DNA of 64,000 bases from Stigmatella aurantiaca DW4/3-1 (GTDB taxonomy: Bacteria; Myxococcota; Myxococcia; Myxococcales; Myxococcaceae). The stretch lies in assembly GCF_000165485.1 (NCBI RefSeq), contig NC_014623.1:8202893-8266892 (forward strand), in the 5' to 3' direction. The notes beneath the pieces were generated by a model. The model was not told where the DNA came from and ran no database searches. It saw nothing but the letters and a program-made list of their open reading frames with translations. Both the position numbers and the translations under genes were made by a program. Of the stretch, positions 28,311 to 35,316 are shown one piece after another (within the stretch, counting starts at the first letter, position 1; every line of letters begins with the position of its first letter).

Positions 28311-29699
28311 CTACGGCCAGCCGGAAGTCTCGGGACGTGGAGGCCGAACCGAGGGCCAATAGCAGCGCCCCTTCCACACAAAAGTCTCGTCGCCGCAGGG
28401 AGGGCGTTTGTCCTGCAAGGCGAGCCAGCACCCACCGTTGACCTCGACCTCATAGCTTTTGCACGGGGGCTTCCGCTGTCCGGCGAAAGGACCCTTCGGC
28501 ATCTCCCGGGAGATGCCGCCTCGCTCGGCTTCAGGCGCTTCGGCCTTCTCCGCCGACTGAAGCGCGGCTTGCGCAAGCCCGGCGGTTCCACCGTCCTCCG
28601 CATCCCACGTGGGTTGGACGGAGGGCTGTTCCACTTCCACTCGCTCCCCTCCTCCGCCGTCCTCTCCAGGCCACTCGTTGGCCACTTGCAGAACACCCAG
28701 CGACACCGCCATGCCCCACCCCAACCACGCCACCCCGGTCCGCCATCGCCCGAGCCAAGCCGCCCTCACGGGGGCACCTCGCCTCTTTCTCGGGGCGATG
28801 GGACGGGAGGCCCGGCGCCCCGCCGTTTCCGCCGCATGATCCAGTGCTTGGGCCATCTCCGCCGCGCTCCCGCGCTCCGAGGGAACTTCGGAGAGCATCC
28901 GGCGAATCAGGGCTGCGAGTTCCGGACTCACCCGCGCCACCTTTTCGGGACGCGCTTGCGACGGCATCTGTCCCGGCGGCGCCTCCAGCGCCTCGGGGCT
29001 CAGGGGCGGAGGGTACCTCCCGGTGACGAGGCGATACACCATCATGCCCAGCGCATAAACATCATCGGCCGGGCCTGCTTCATAGTGGGCGTCGGACTGG
29101 AACCGGAACCGCCACTGAAAGCGCAGCGCTTCCGGGCTCCAGTATTGGAAGGTGCCTGGAGGGCCCGACTGCCACGTCAGCCGCTTCGCGCCGGGGTAAC
29201 AACCCGAGCCGAAATCCATCAAGAGCGCTCGCGCACCCTCGGACGTCACGAGCACATTGTTGCCTTTGACGTCTCGGTGCACCCCACCCACCGCATGCGT
29301 GGCTTCCAAGGCCCGGGCCACCTGGGCGAGCAACCGAAGGGCTTGGAGGGATGAGAACGGGGGACGCGCAGCCCAGTCATACAGCGTCACGCCCGGCACC
29401 CACTCCATCACCACATACGGAAAAGCGGCTCCACTGGGCGACATCCATGTGCCCTGGCCATACAGCCGAGGCACGTGGGGATGGCTCACGCGCGAGAGCA
29501 ATTCGCCCTCCCGTTCGAAGCGCGGGTCTTCTGGACGCAGGGCCAGCTTCAGGGCGAAGGAGCCCGCCGCCGCGTGGTCCACCTGCTCGACGCGGTAGAC
29601 CATGCCATAGCTGCCGTAACCGCCCCGGCCCACCACGCGCCAAGACCCCACCTGAGTCCCGAGCAGCAGGGAAACAGGCTCTAATGGCAGAGTCTCCAT
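28311..29699 (-). CDS. Membrane-anchored Ser/Thr kinase with exterior Cys-rich tail
   Basis: The protein of about 462 residues has a Hanks kinase domain (about 18-290): glycine loop VGRGGYGSYGMVYRV, Lys in FALKLAL, HRDVKGNNVLV, MDFGSG in place of DFGL, and PADDVYALGMMVYRLVTG. A basic stretch and one membrane helix (GVAWLGWGMAVSLGVLQVA) follow. An exterior acidic linker leads to a tail with four regularly spaced Cys (CKSYEVEVNGGCW, PPCGDETFVWKGRCY). ATG 29699 has GGGAGGATCC just upstream. It follows the DUSAM gene and is closely related to the kinase at 58606. Confidence 0.88.
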   Translation of the reverse strand: METLPLEPVSLLLGTQVGSWRVVGRGGYGSYGMVYRVEQVDHAAAGSFALKLALRPEDPRFEREGELLSRVSHPHVPRLYGQGTWMSPSGAAFPYVVMEWVPGVTLYDWAARPPFSSLQALRLLAQVARALEATHAVGGVHRDVKGNNVLVTSEGARALLMDFGSGCYPGAKRLTWQSGPPGTFQYWSPEALRFQWRFRFQSDAHYEAGPADDVYALGMMVYRLVTGRYPPPLSPEALEAPPGQMPSQARPEKVARVSPELAALIRRMLSEVPSERGSAAEMAQALDHAAETAGRRASRPIAPRKRRGAPVRAAWLGRWRTGVAWLGWGMAVSLGVLQVANEWPGEDGGGGERVEVEQPSVQPTWDAEDGGTAGLAQAALQSAEKAEAPEAERGGISREMPKGPFAGQRKPPCKSYEVEVNGGCWLALQDKRPPCGDETFVWKGRCYWPSVRPPRPETSGWP

Positions 29700-29745
29700 G
29701 GATCCTCCCTCTGGACAGGCATGTCCGCTTCCCGCATGGCCAGAG

Positions 29746-30126
29746 TCATGGCAGTTCATCCATTTCCGCCAACTGACCTTCGACAATCTCCCGATAGTGC
29801 GGAACCCCCTCCACAGCGAGTACCTCTCGCATCTGCTGCCGCGCCCCCTCGAGGTCTCCCGCGTCCCGAAGACGATGCATCTGTACCAGAGCACGTGAGA
29901 GCCGATGTGAACCGTCGCGGATTCGCCGTGCCATCTTCCCCAGCAGAACGGTTGCTTCCGGCACCGTGCGAAGAGCCTGCTCCGCCTCTTCGGCGTCGAT
30001 TGCTACCTCACGAGCGGTGCGTCGCAGAATGACGAGAACCTCATCGGATAGAAGAAGTAGCTCACCTGCATCAAAAACCCGCTTTGCCAGTTCCCGCACA
30101 TCATCCCAGTTGAGGGCGTCGGACAC
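29746..30126 (-). CDS. DUSAM domain protein
   Basis: The 126-residue protein matches the myxobacterial DUSAM family along its length: LNWDDVRELAKRVFDAGE, a middle ARRIRDGSHRLSRAL and a late LRDAGDLEGARQQMREVL followed by YREIVEGQLAEMDE. The family is confined to myxobacteria and has no known function. GTG 30126 is chosen because AGGTGAG lies just upstream, immediately after the stop of the ruined Cys-rich gene. It sits 46 nt before the kinase gene and is likely cotranscribed with it. Confidence 0.8.
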   Translation of the reverse strand: MSDALNWDDVRELAKRVFDAGELLLLSDEVLVILRRTAREVAIDAEEAEQALRTVPEATVLLGKMARRIRDGSHRLSRALVQMHRLRDAGDLEGARQQMREVLAVEGVPHYREIVEGQLAEMDELP

Positions 30127-30134
30127 GAGCTCAC

Positions 30135-30573
30135 CTAGCGCTTGTTCGGATGGCACCAATCGAAGGGCCACTGTCTCTACCCCTCGCCATACCGGAAGCA
30201 AGCATAGCAGTCGCCCACCCAGCGCGGTTTCTTCTGATCCCGGCACAGGACATAGGTTTCGCGGCAGTGCTCCCGCCATCCCTCATCCGGTTCATCCTCC
30301 GCTGACTCCTTTTCTGTCCCCGCAAGCTGGCCGCTTTCCTGTTGCGCGACCTCCTCGAGAACCTTGACGCCGTTAAGAACTTCGGCCATTTCCGCTGCGG
30401 TAGCACCGCACCTCTCTATTGAGGTGAGGGAGAACTTCTTGATGCAGCAAACCATCGAGGAATCTCCGGGCCGACACTCCATGGGGATCGACTGAACCAA
30501 GTTCGACCATTCCCAAGAAGGCAGCCGCCACAAGAACGAAAGTGTGGTGGGTACCTTGGGCTTGCCCCGGTTT
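30135..30573 (-). pseudogene. 3' remnant of a Cys-rich protein gene, cut by IS3 and carrying an internal stop
   Basis: From the IS3 end at 30573 the minus strand reads a protein-like frame: LPSWEWSNLVQSIPMECRPG, then SMVCCIKKF, an acidic linker (GTEKESAEDEPDEG) and a Cys-rich end CRETYVLCRDQKKPRW..GDCYACFRYGEG. A TAG follows at 30177-30179, yet the same frame continues RQWPFDWCHPNKR to a second TAG at 30135-30137. The extra Cys/Trp-rich stretch suits the domain, so the first stop looks like a nonsense mutation. The style recalls C-terminal modules of myxobacterial lipoprotein toxins, but this is not certain. Confidence 0.6.
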
Positions 30574-31040
30574 TGTGGACACCCCCAATAAGTCGAAACA
30601 CAAGGAGGAGTGTCCATGGAGAGAAGGAAGAGGCGGACGTTCACCGAGGAGTTCAAGGCCGAGGCAGTCCGGTTGGCCCAGGAAAGTGGCAAGTCGCTGC
30701 CGCAGGTGGCCAAGGACTTGGACTTGACGGAGTCGGCGCTGCGGCAGTGGGTGCAGCACGCCGAGCGGAGCGAGGCCCCCGTCGGGCCCGAGGCTTTGAG
30801 TCAGGCCGAGCGGGAGGAGTTGCACCAACTGCGCCGAGAGAACCGGCAGTTGATGATGGAGCGTGACTTCTTAAAAAAGCCGCAGCCTTCTTCGCGAAGG
30901 AGGGCTCGAAGTGAAGTTCGAGTTCATCCAAGCGCAGAAGGCGCACTTCCCGGTGGAGTTCCTGTGTGAGCAGTTGGGCGTGTCGCGCTCGGGCTACTAC
31001 GCGTGGAGTCGGCGTCCTGAGTCAGCGCGGCAGCAGGAAG
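30574..31040 (+). mobile_element. IS3-family insertion sequence fragment
   Basis: The fragment starts with TGTGGACACCCCCAATAAG (30574), a typical IS3-family end, and carries orfA and the first third of orfB. The right end is missing: protein-like IS3 sequence stops near 31040, where a different minus-strand lipoprotein gene begins. No second inverted repeat or target duplication was found, so the copy is an immobile remnant left after a deletion. Confidence 0.75.
30616..31040 (+). pseudogene. IS3 transposase orfA-orfB remnant
   Basis: OrfA starts at ATG 30616 after AAGGAGGAG and reads RRTFTEEFKAEAVRLAQESG, the IS3 helix-turn-helix. At the run of six A (about 30872-30877) the frame changes. 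Family orfA proteins end in FLKKAAAFFAKEGSK, but here that ending lies one frame away, as if one A were lost. OrfB begins at GTG 30911 (VKFEFIQAQKAHFPVEFLCE, YYAWSRRPES) and breaks off near 31040 before any DDE catalytic residue. The transposase is dead. Confidence 0.75.
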
Positions 31041-31227
31041 ACCACATTGCAAGCTGGATGGCCGCGAGCATGGTTCCAGAAAGGAGCTGACGGCCTTCTG
31101 TTGGAAGCGTCTCCGGGAACGTGAAACTTGCGGACTCTTGTGGAGGAGCATGAACGGGACGCGGCGGGCGCTGGAAGAGCGCGCAGGCAGGCATCAAAGC
31201 GCATAGCAACAGCAATGGTCGCATCAT
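31041..31227 (-). pseudogene. 5' remnant of a small lipoprotein gene, cut by the IS3 fragment
   Basis: An ATG-ATG pair (31227) with GAGGAG upstream opens a lipoprotein signal (MMRPLLLLCALMPACALF) and a short mature stretch ending SGTMLAAIQLAM, where the frame runs into IS3 sequence. Small lipoproteins of this style recur in myxobacterial accessory regions, from memory. It may be the front of the same gene as the Cys-rich remnant at 30135-30573, or a separate neighbour; the sequence cannot decide. Confidence 0.55.
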
Positions 31228-31342
31228 GAAGCTCCTCTCGAACGGCGACGGCGGAGACCTAGCGCAACGTCGGCGGCTAATCCTCGACACGAGTAATCCA
31301 CCCGGTGGCCTTGTTTTCAGGCTTGATGAGACCGATGAGCTT

Positions 31343-31350
31343 TCATCGTC
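31343..31350. repeat. Left 8-bp target-site duplication of the IS66 element
   Basis: TCATCGTC lies directly before the left end of the element and is repeated at 32930-32937. Confidence 0.9.
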
Positions 31351-32929
31351 GTAACCGTTCACCGGACTGGGCTGCCTGGGGGCTGAGCAGGAGCGGACAG
31401 AGGGCAGAGGAACCTATCGACAGGGTAGGCCAAGCCATGTACTACCTGAGAGGTGAGCCCAGGCGACGCCAAAGATGTCCGAATCTCAGAGCTGGAAGCG
31501 CAGCTGGCGCAGAGGGACGAGCGCATCGCGCAACTGATGGCGCAGGTGGGAGCCCTCACCCAGCGGGTGGCGGAGCTGGAGCAGAAGCTGGCGCAGAACT
31601 CGAGCAACTCCTCGCGTCCGCCCTCATCCGATGCGCCTGGCGGCCCGCGCCCAGGGAAGAAGCCCACGGGCAGGCGCCCCGGCGGCCAGCCCGGACACAA
31701 GAAGCATGAGAGAAGGCTGGTGCCGCCCGAGGAGGTGCAGCACTTCGTGGAGCTGGTACCCAAGCAGTGCAAGGGCTGTGGGCGCCGACTGGTGGGCAAA
31801 GACGCCCAGCCGCGCCGCCATCAAGTGGTGGAGGTGCCTCCTCTGTCGGCCCTCATCACCGAGTACCGTAGCCACGCGCTGGAGTGCACCGCGTGCGGTA
31901 CGGTGACGCGACAGCCGGTGCCTTTCCACGCGCGCAGCGCCTTTGGGGACAGGTTGGGTGCCCTGGCCAGCCTGCTGGTGGGTAAGTACCGGCTGTCCAA
32001 GCGGCTGGTGAAGGACGCGCTGTCGGACATGCTGGGTGTCGAGTTGTCGGTGGGGAGCGTCGTGAATCTCGAAGAGGAGATGGCTGACGCGCTGGAGCCG
32101 GCGGTGCTCCAAGCCACCCAGTACGTGCAGGCGGCCGACACGGTCCATGCGGATGAAACCGGGTGGGTGGAGGGGCGTGAGCAAGGGCGGGGCAAGCGCG
32201 CCTGGCTGTGGGTGGTGGCCACCGCCCTGGTGGCCCTCTTCCATATCGCCACGAGCCGAGGCGGTAAGGTGGCGCGAGCCTTGCTGGGGGAGGACTTCAC
32301 CGGCTTCCTCGTCAGCGACAGGTGGAGCGGCTACGCGTGGTACGACGCGGGCCTGCGGCAGGTGTGCTGGGCCCACCTCACCCGCGACTTCCAGGGCTTC
32401 ATCGACCGCGGTGGCACCGGAGGCCGCCTGGGCAAGAAGCTGATGCACCAGAGAAACCTCTTCTTCACCTGGTACCACCGTGTGCGCGATGGAACCATGA
32501 CTCGCCAGGACTTCGAGAAGAGGATGCCCGAGGTGGAGCGCGAGGTGGGGCGGCTGCTGCGCCGGTCCGCAGCACGTGCTGAGAAGAAGACGGCCGGGAT
32601 GGCTCGGGAGATTCTCCAGTGGGAGAAGTGCCTGTGGACGTTTGTTGACGTGCCGGGACTGGAGCCCACCAACAACTTCGGCGAGAGGTGCCTGCGTCAC
32701 GCCGTCATGTACAGGAAGACTTCCTTCGGCACCCAAGGCCCTCAGGGCAGCCGCTTCGTGGAGCGGCTCCTTACGGCTGTTACCACCCTCAAGCTCCAAC
32801 GGCGCGGCGTGCTGAGCTTCCTGACCGACACGCTGCACGCTCACCGCCGCAGCCTTCCGATGCCCTCGCTGCTGCCCGCTGCGGAGATGCTTCAGCTCGC
32901 GAACGCTGCCTGAGCCGGTGAACGGTTAC
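31351..32929 (+). mobile_element. Complete IS66-family insertion sequence (single-ORF type)
   Basis: The element is 1,579 bp. Its ends are inverted repeats that share GTAACCGTTCACCGG (15 of 15), followed by weaker matches. Both flanks carry the 8-bp direct repeat TCATCGTC, the duplication length typical of IS66. It encodes only the large TnpC-type transposase and lacks tnpA and tnpB, as in the ISBst12 subgroup. It is inserted in the ruined JAMM-like gene. Identical ends and duplication suggest a fairly recent insertion. Confidence 0.92.
31453..32913 (+). CDS. IS66-family transposase
   Basis: The 486-residue protein has an N-terminal leucine-zipper-like coiled coil (VRISELEAQLAQRDERIAQL), a Pro-rich basic stretch (GRRPGGQPGHKKHER) and a zinc-binding set (CKGCGRRL, CTACGTV). 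The catalytic core has VHADETGW (first Asp), VSDRWSGYAWY (second Asp) and EPTNNFGERCLR with the catalytic Glu. All parts are intact, so it may be active. The start is GTG, about 100 nt inside the left end. Confidence 0.92.
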   Translation: MSPGDAKDVRISELEAQLAQRDERIAQLMAQVGALTQRVAELEQKLAQNSSNSSRPPSSDAPGGPRPGKKPTGRRPGGQPGHKKHERRLVPPEEVQHFVELVPKQCKGCGRRLVGKDAQPRRHQVVEVPPLSALITEYRSHALECTACGTVTRQPVPFHARSAFGDRLGALASLLVGKYRLSKRLVKDALSDMLGVELSVGSVVNLEEEMADALEPAVLQATQYVQAADTVHADETGWVEGREQGRGKRAWLWVVATALVALFHIATSRGGKVARALLGEDFTGFLVSDRWSGYAWYDAGLRQVCWAHLTRDFQGFIDRGGTGGRLGKKLMHQRNLFFTWYHRVRDGTMTRQDFEKRMPEVEREVGRLLRRSAARAEKKTAGMAREILQWEKCLWTFVDVPGLEPTNNFGERCLRHAVMYRKTSFGTQGPQGSRFVERLLTAVTTLKLQRRGVLSFLTDTLHAHRRSLPMPSLLPAAEMLQLANAA

Positions 32930-32937
32930 TCATCGTC
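32930..32937. repeat. Right 8-bp target-site duplication of the IS66 element
   Basis: TCATCGTC, identical to 31343-31350. On the minus strand its last three bases (TGA) form the stop that ends the interrupted frame. Confidence 0.9.
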
Positions 32938-33668
32938 TTCCACGGCGCTCATAAAGTTCCCCCGGACGCTCCTCGTTCAGATAGGGAACAAGCTTCTGGA
33001 CGTGACAGGCTTTGTCGAACTGGATGCGAAGTGAATAGATTTGTGTCGCGCCGAGCAGATCCGCCGTACTTTTCGCCATGGAAGATGGAGACCCTGGATG
33101 ACTGTGATAATCCCCCAAGGGCACAATCAGGAGAAGGGTGACTGGCATAGTAAATACCGTCGCCTAAGGAGTAGATGACTCCGCAGTACTCTTGGCCATA
33201 GTCTTCATCCTGCGCGCGGGGGAGTTTCATGACGGCAGGGCAGAGCTGGCCGCTCACATCGTCCGCATCACCGGGAGGTTTGATGACTTCCCATGGACCA
33301 CTCACCCAAGCCCGGCCATCTTTGAACCCATAGGTACCTGTCTCGCCAAGCTGCCCAGGGCCCGTGACACATCTGGCAGCGCCCCAGCAGACCAGTACCC
33401 ATCCACCGACAAACCGCATCACCTACTCCTGGATAACGGTTCAAATCCCTGCAACCGCTGCATTCTGGGCTCCTTCTGGCAACTCGAACCATGGCAATGG
33501 CGGGCCGCATGCGGCGGAGTCTACCTTGAGTGCAGCTTGCCCGGTAGCAACACGAGGGAGCAAGTCCTCCATCCCTCCTCTCTCCTTCGCTTCCCCTTCC
33601 CAGATTGCATCTCCCCCTGTGCATCCTCATCTCGAAATCAGTCCTTTCGCGATGAACCAGGAGCGCAC

Positions 33669-34619
33669 ATGGCCACCCCAGACATGCCGTACCGGATCCT
33701 TGGCAGCACAGGGGAAAAGGTTTCAGCCATTGGCCTCGGCGGCTGGCACCTGTCGATTCCAGGCGTAGACGAGAAGCTCGCCCACCGCATCGTGCGCAGC
33801 GCCATCGATGGCGGCATCAACTTCATGGACAACTCGTGGGACTACAACGACGGCATGAGCGAGCTGCGCATGGGCAAGGCGCTCCAGGAGGGCTACCGCA
33901 AGAAGGTCTTCCTGATGACCAAGATCGATGGCCGCTCCAAGAAAGAGGCCATGCGCCAGTTGGAGCAGTCGCTCGAGCGCCTCCAGACTGACTGCATCGA
34001 CCTCGTGCAGCACCACGAGATCATCCGCTACGAAGACCCCAACCGCATCTTCGATGAAGACGGCGCGCATGCGGCGCTGCTCGAAGCCCAGAAGGCCGGC
34101 AAGCTGCGATACATCGGCTTCACCGGGCACAAGGATCCCCGCATCCACCTCTACATGCTGGAGGTCGCCCGGGAGAACGGTTGCAAGTTCGACGCGGTGC
34201 AGATGCCGCTGAACCTCATGGATGCGCACTTCCGCAGCTTCTCGAAACTGGTGGTGCCAGAACTCGTCCAGGAAGGCATCGGCATCCTCGCGATGAAGGC
34301 CCTGGCCAACGGCTCCCTCCTCCGCTCCAAGACGGTGACCCCCATCGAGTGCCTTCACTACGCCCTCCACCTGCCCACCTCCGTCGTCATCACCGGCGTG
34401 GACAAGATGGAGATCCTCGAACAGGCCTTCGAGGCGGCTCGCACCTTCAAGCCCCTGACGGACGAGCAACTCCAGAATCTGCTGGCCAAGACGGCCAAGG
34501 CCGCGGCCCGGGGCGAGTTCGAGCCCTTCAAGACCTCCTCCATCCACGACGGAACGGCCACGAACCCCCAGTGGCTCGGCGAGGAGCCCGAGCGCTTGAA
34601 GGCCCTGATCCCCGCCTGA
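33669..34619 (+). CDS. Aldo/keto reductase
   Basis: The 316-residue TIM-barrel protein has ILGSTGEKVSAIGLGGWH at the start, FMDNSWDYNDGMSE with the catalytic Asp and Tyr, the Lys in FLMTKIDG and the His in LVQHHE. It should reduce aldehydes or ketones with NADPH; the substrate is unknown. The C-terminus has a helical extension after about residue 270. ATG 33669 has AGGAG 8-9 nt upstream. The 246-nt stretch before it holds only the promoter side of the ruined lipoprotein gene. Confidence 0.9.
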   Translation: MATPDMPYRILGSTGEKVSAIGLGGWHLSIPGVDEKLAHRIVRSAIDGGINFMDNSWDYNDGMSELRMGKALQEGYRKKVFLMTKIDGRSKKEAMRQLEQSLERLQTDCIDLVQHHEIIRYEDPNRIFDEDGAHAALLEAQKAGKLRYIGFTGHKDPRIHLYMLEVARENGCKFDAVQMPLNLMDAHFRSFSKLVVPELVQEGIGILAMKALANGSLLRSKTVTPIECLHYALHLPTSVVITGVDKMEILEQAFEAARTFKPLTDEQLQNLLAKTAKAAARGEFEPFKTSSIHDGTATNPQWLGEEPERLKALIPA

Positions 34620-34685
34620 GGAGGCAGCGCTCGGCCGAGCGGACGCCCTCTCCCCTTGGACCCCCAAGTAGTACGGCCCCAGATA

Positions 34686-34719
34686 GTTGTTGCGTACAAC
34701 CATTAGGAGCCGTATCAAT
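34686..34719 (+). promoter_or_regulatory. Promoter and probable MarR operator of the efflux operon
   Basis: GTTGT-tgcgt-ACAAC (34686-34700) is a perfect inverted repeat of the kind MarR proteins bind. TTGCGT (34690-34695), a 17-nt spacer and TATCAA (34713-34718) make a plausible sigma70 promoter, so the palindrome covers the -35 box. The start point would fall at or next to the ATG at 34725, implying a leaderless message. Confidence 0.6.
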
Positions 34720-34724
34720 AGGGC

Positions 34725-35264
34725 ATGTCTGTCCCGCGCATCCACAACTACCTGTCGACCGACACCCCTCGGTACGAACGGTTGCGGCGGCTCGCCAAGC
34801 GCTTTCCCGAGCTGGACGTGAGCGCCATCACGACCTGCCTCAGCATGCTGCGGCTGGCGCAGGAGCTGACGGAAGGCTACGACGCGCACTTCTCGCGGCA
34901 TGGGCTGTCGCAGGGACGCTTCGTCATCCTCATCCACCTGCTGGACGCGGAGGACGCCCACAAGGATGGGTGGACGCCAGCGGAGCTCGCGGAGCACGCG
35001 GGCGTCAGCCGCGCCACCATGACGGGGCTCATGGACACGCTGGAGAAGGACGGCCTCATCTCCCGCGAGAACCACCCCTCGGACCGCCGCATGTACACCG
35101 TGCGCCTCACCCCCAAGGCGCACGCGTTTCTCCAAGGCATGCTGCCTGACCACTACCGCCGCATCTCGGCCCTCATGTCGCCACTGAGCGAAACCGAGCG
35201 AACCACCTTGCAAGAGCTGCTCGCCAAGGTCGCCTCCGGCATTCCCGCGCTCAAGAACCCCTGA
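34725..35264 (+). CDS. MarR-family transcriptional regulator
   Basis: The 179-residue protein has the MarR winged helix-turn-helix: GWTPAELAEHAGVSRATMTG, then LEKDGLISRENHPSDRRMYTVRLT, where the DRR wing is diagnostic. It leads an operon with an EmrA-like adaptor and an EmrB-like pump and probably represses it until a drug or phenolic ligand binds. The palindrome overlapping its own -35 box supports autoregulation. Confidence 0.92.
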   Translation: MSVPRIHNYLSTDTPRYERLRRLAKRFPELDVSAITTCLSMLRLAQELTEGYDAHFSRHGLSQGRFVILIHLLDAEDAHKDGWTPAELAEHAGVSRATMTGLMDTLEKDGLISRENHPSDRRMYTVRLTPKAHAFLQGMLPDHYRRISALMSPLSETERTTLQELLAKVASGIPALKNP

Positions 35265-35316
35265 TCCGCTCCCTTCCTTCTTCCGTCCCCTTTCCCTCAA
35301 GACACCTGCTCCGACC

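Larger units (their letters stand above)
31277..33419 (-). pseudogene. Ruined lipoprotein gene with JAMM-like HSHP motif, interrupted by IS66
   Basis: The gene starts at ATG 33419 (MRFVGGWVLVCWGAARCVTG, a lipoprotein-like signal) and reads well to VIYSLGDGIYYASHPSP. It then needs a frame change near 33120 to continue as LGDYHSHPGSPSSMAKSTAD and IQFDKACHVQKLVPYLNEER. It reaches a stop inside the IS66 target site (32930). Beyond the element the same frame continues KLIGLIKPENKATGWITRVE to TAG at 31277. HSHP with a following SxxD is the JAMM/MPN metallopeptidase signature. Confidence 0.6.

Noticed and set aside
33436-33450. GGTTCAAATCC resembling a tRNA T-arm
   Set aside because: The flanking bases do not pair as a T-stem and no acceptor, D or anticodon arms can be drawn, so it is not a tRNA or a convincing attachment site.
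34627-34640. CGCTCGGCCGAGCG palindrome after the aldo/keto reductase
   Set aside because: It is near the stop but has no T-run and sits in very GC-rich DNA, so neither terminator nor operator can be supported.
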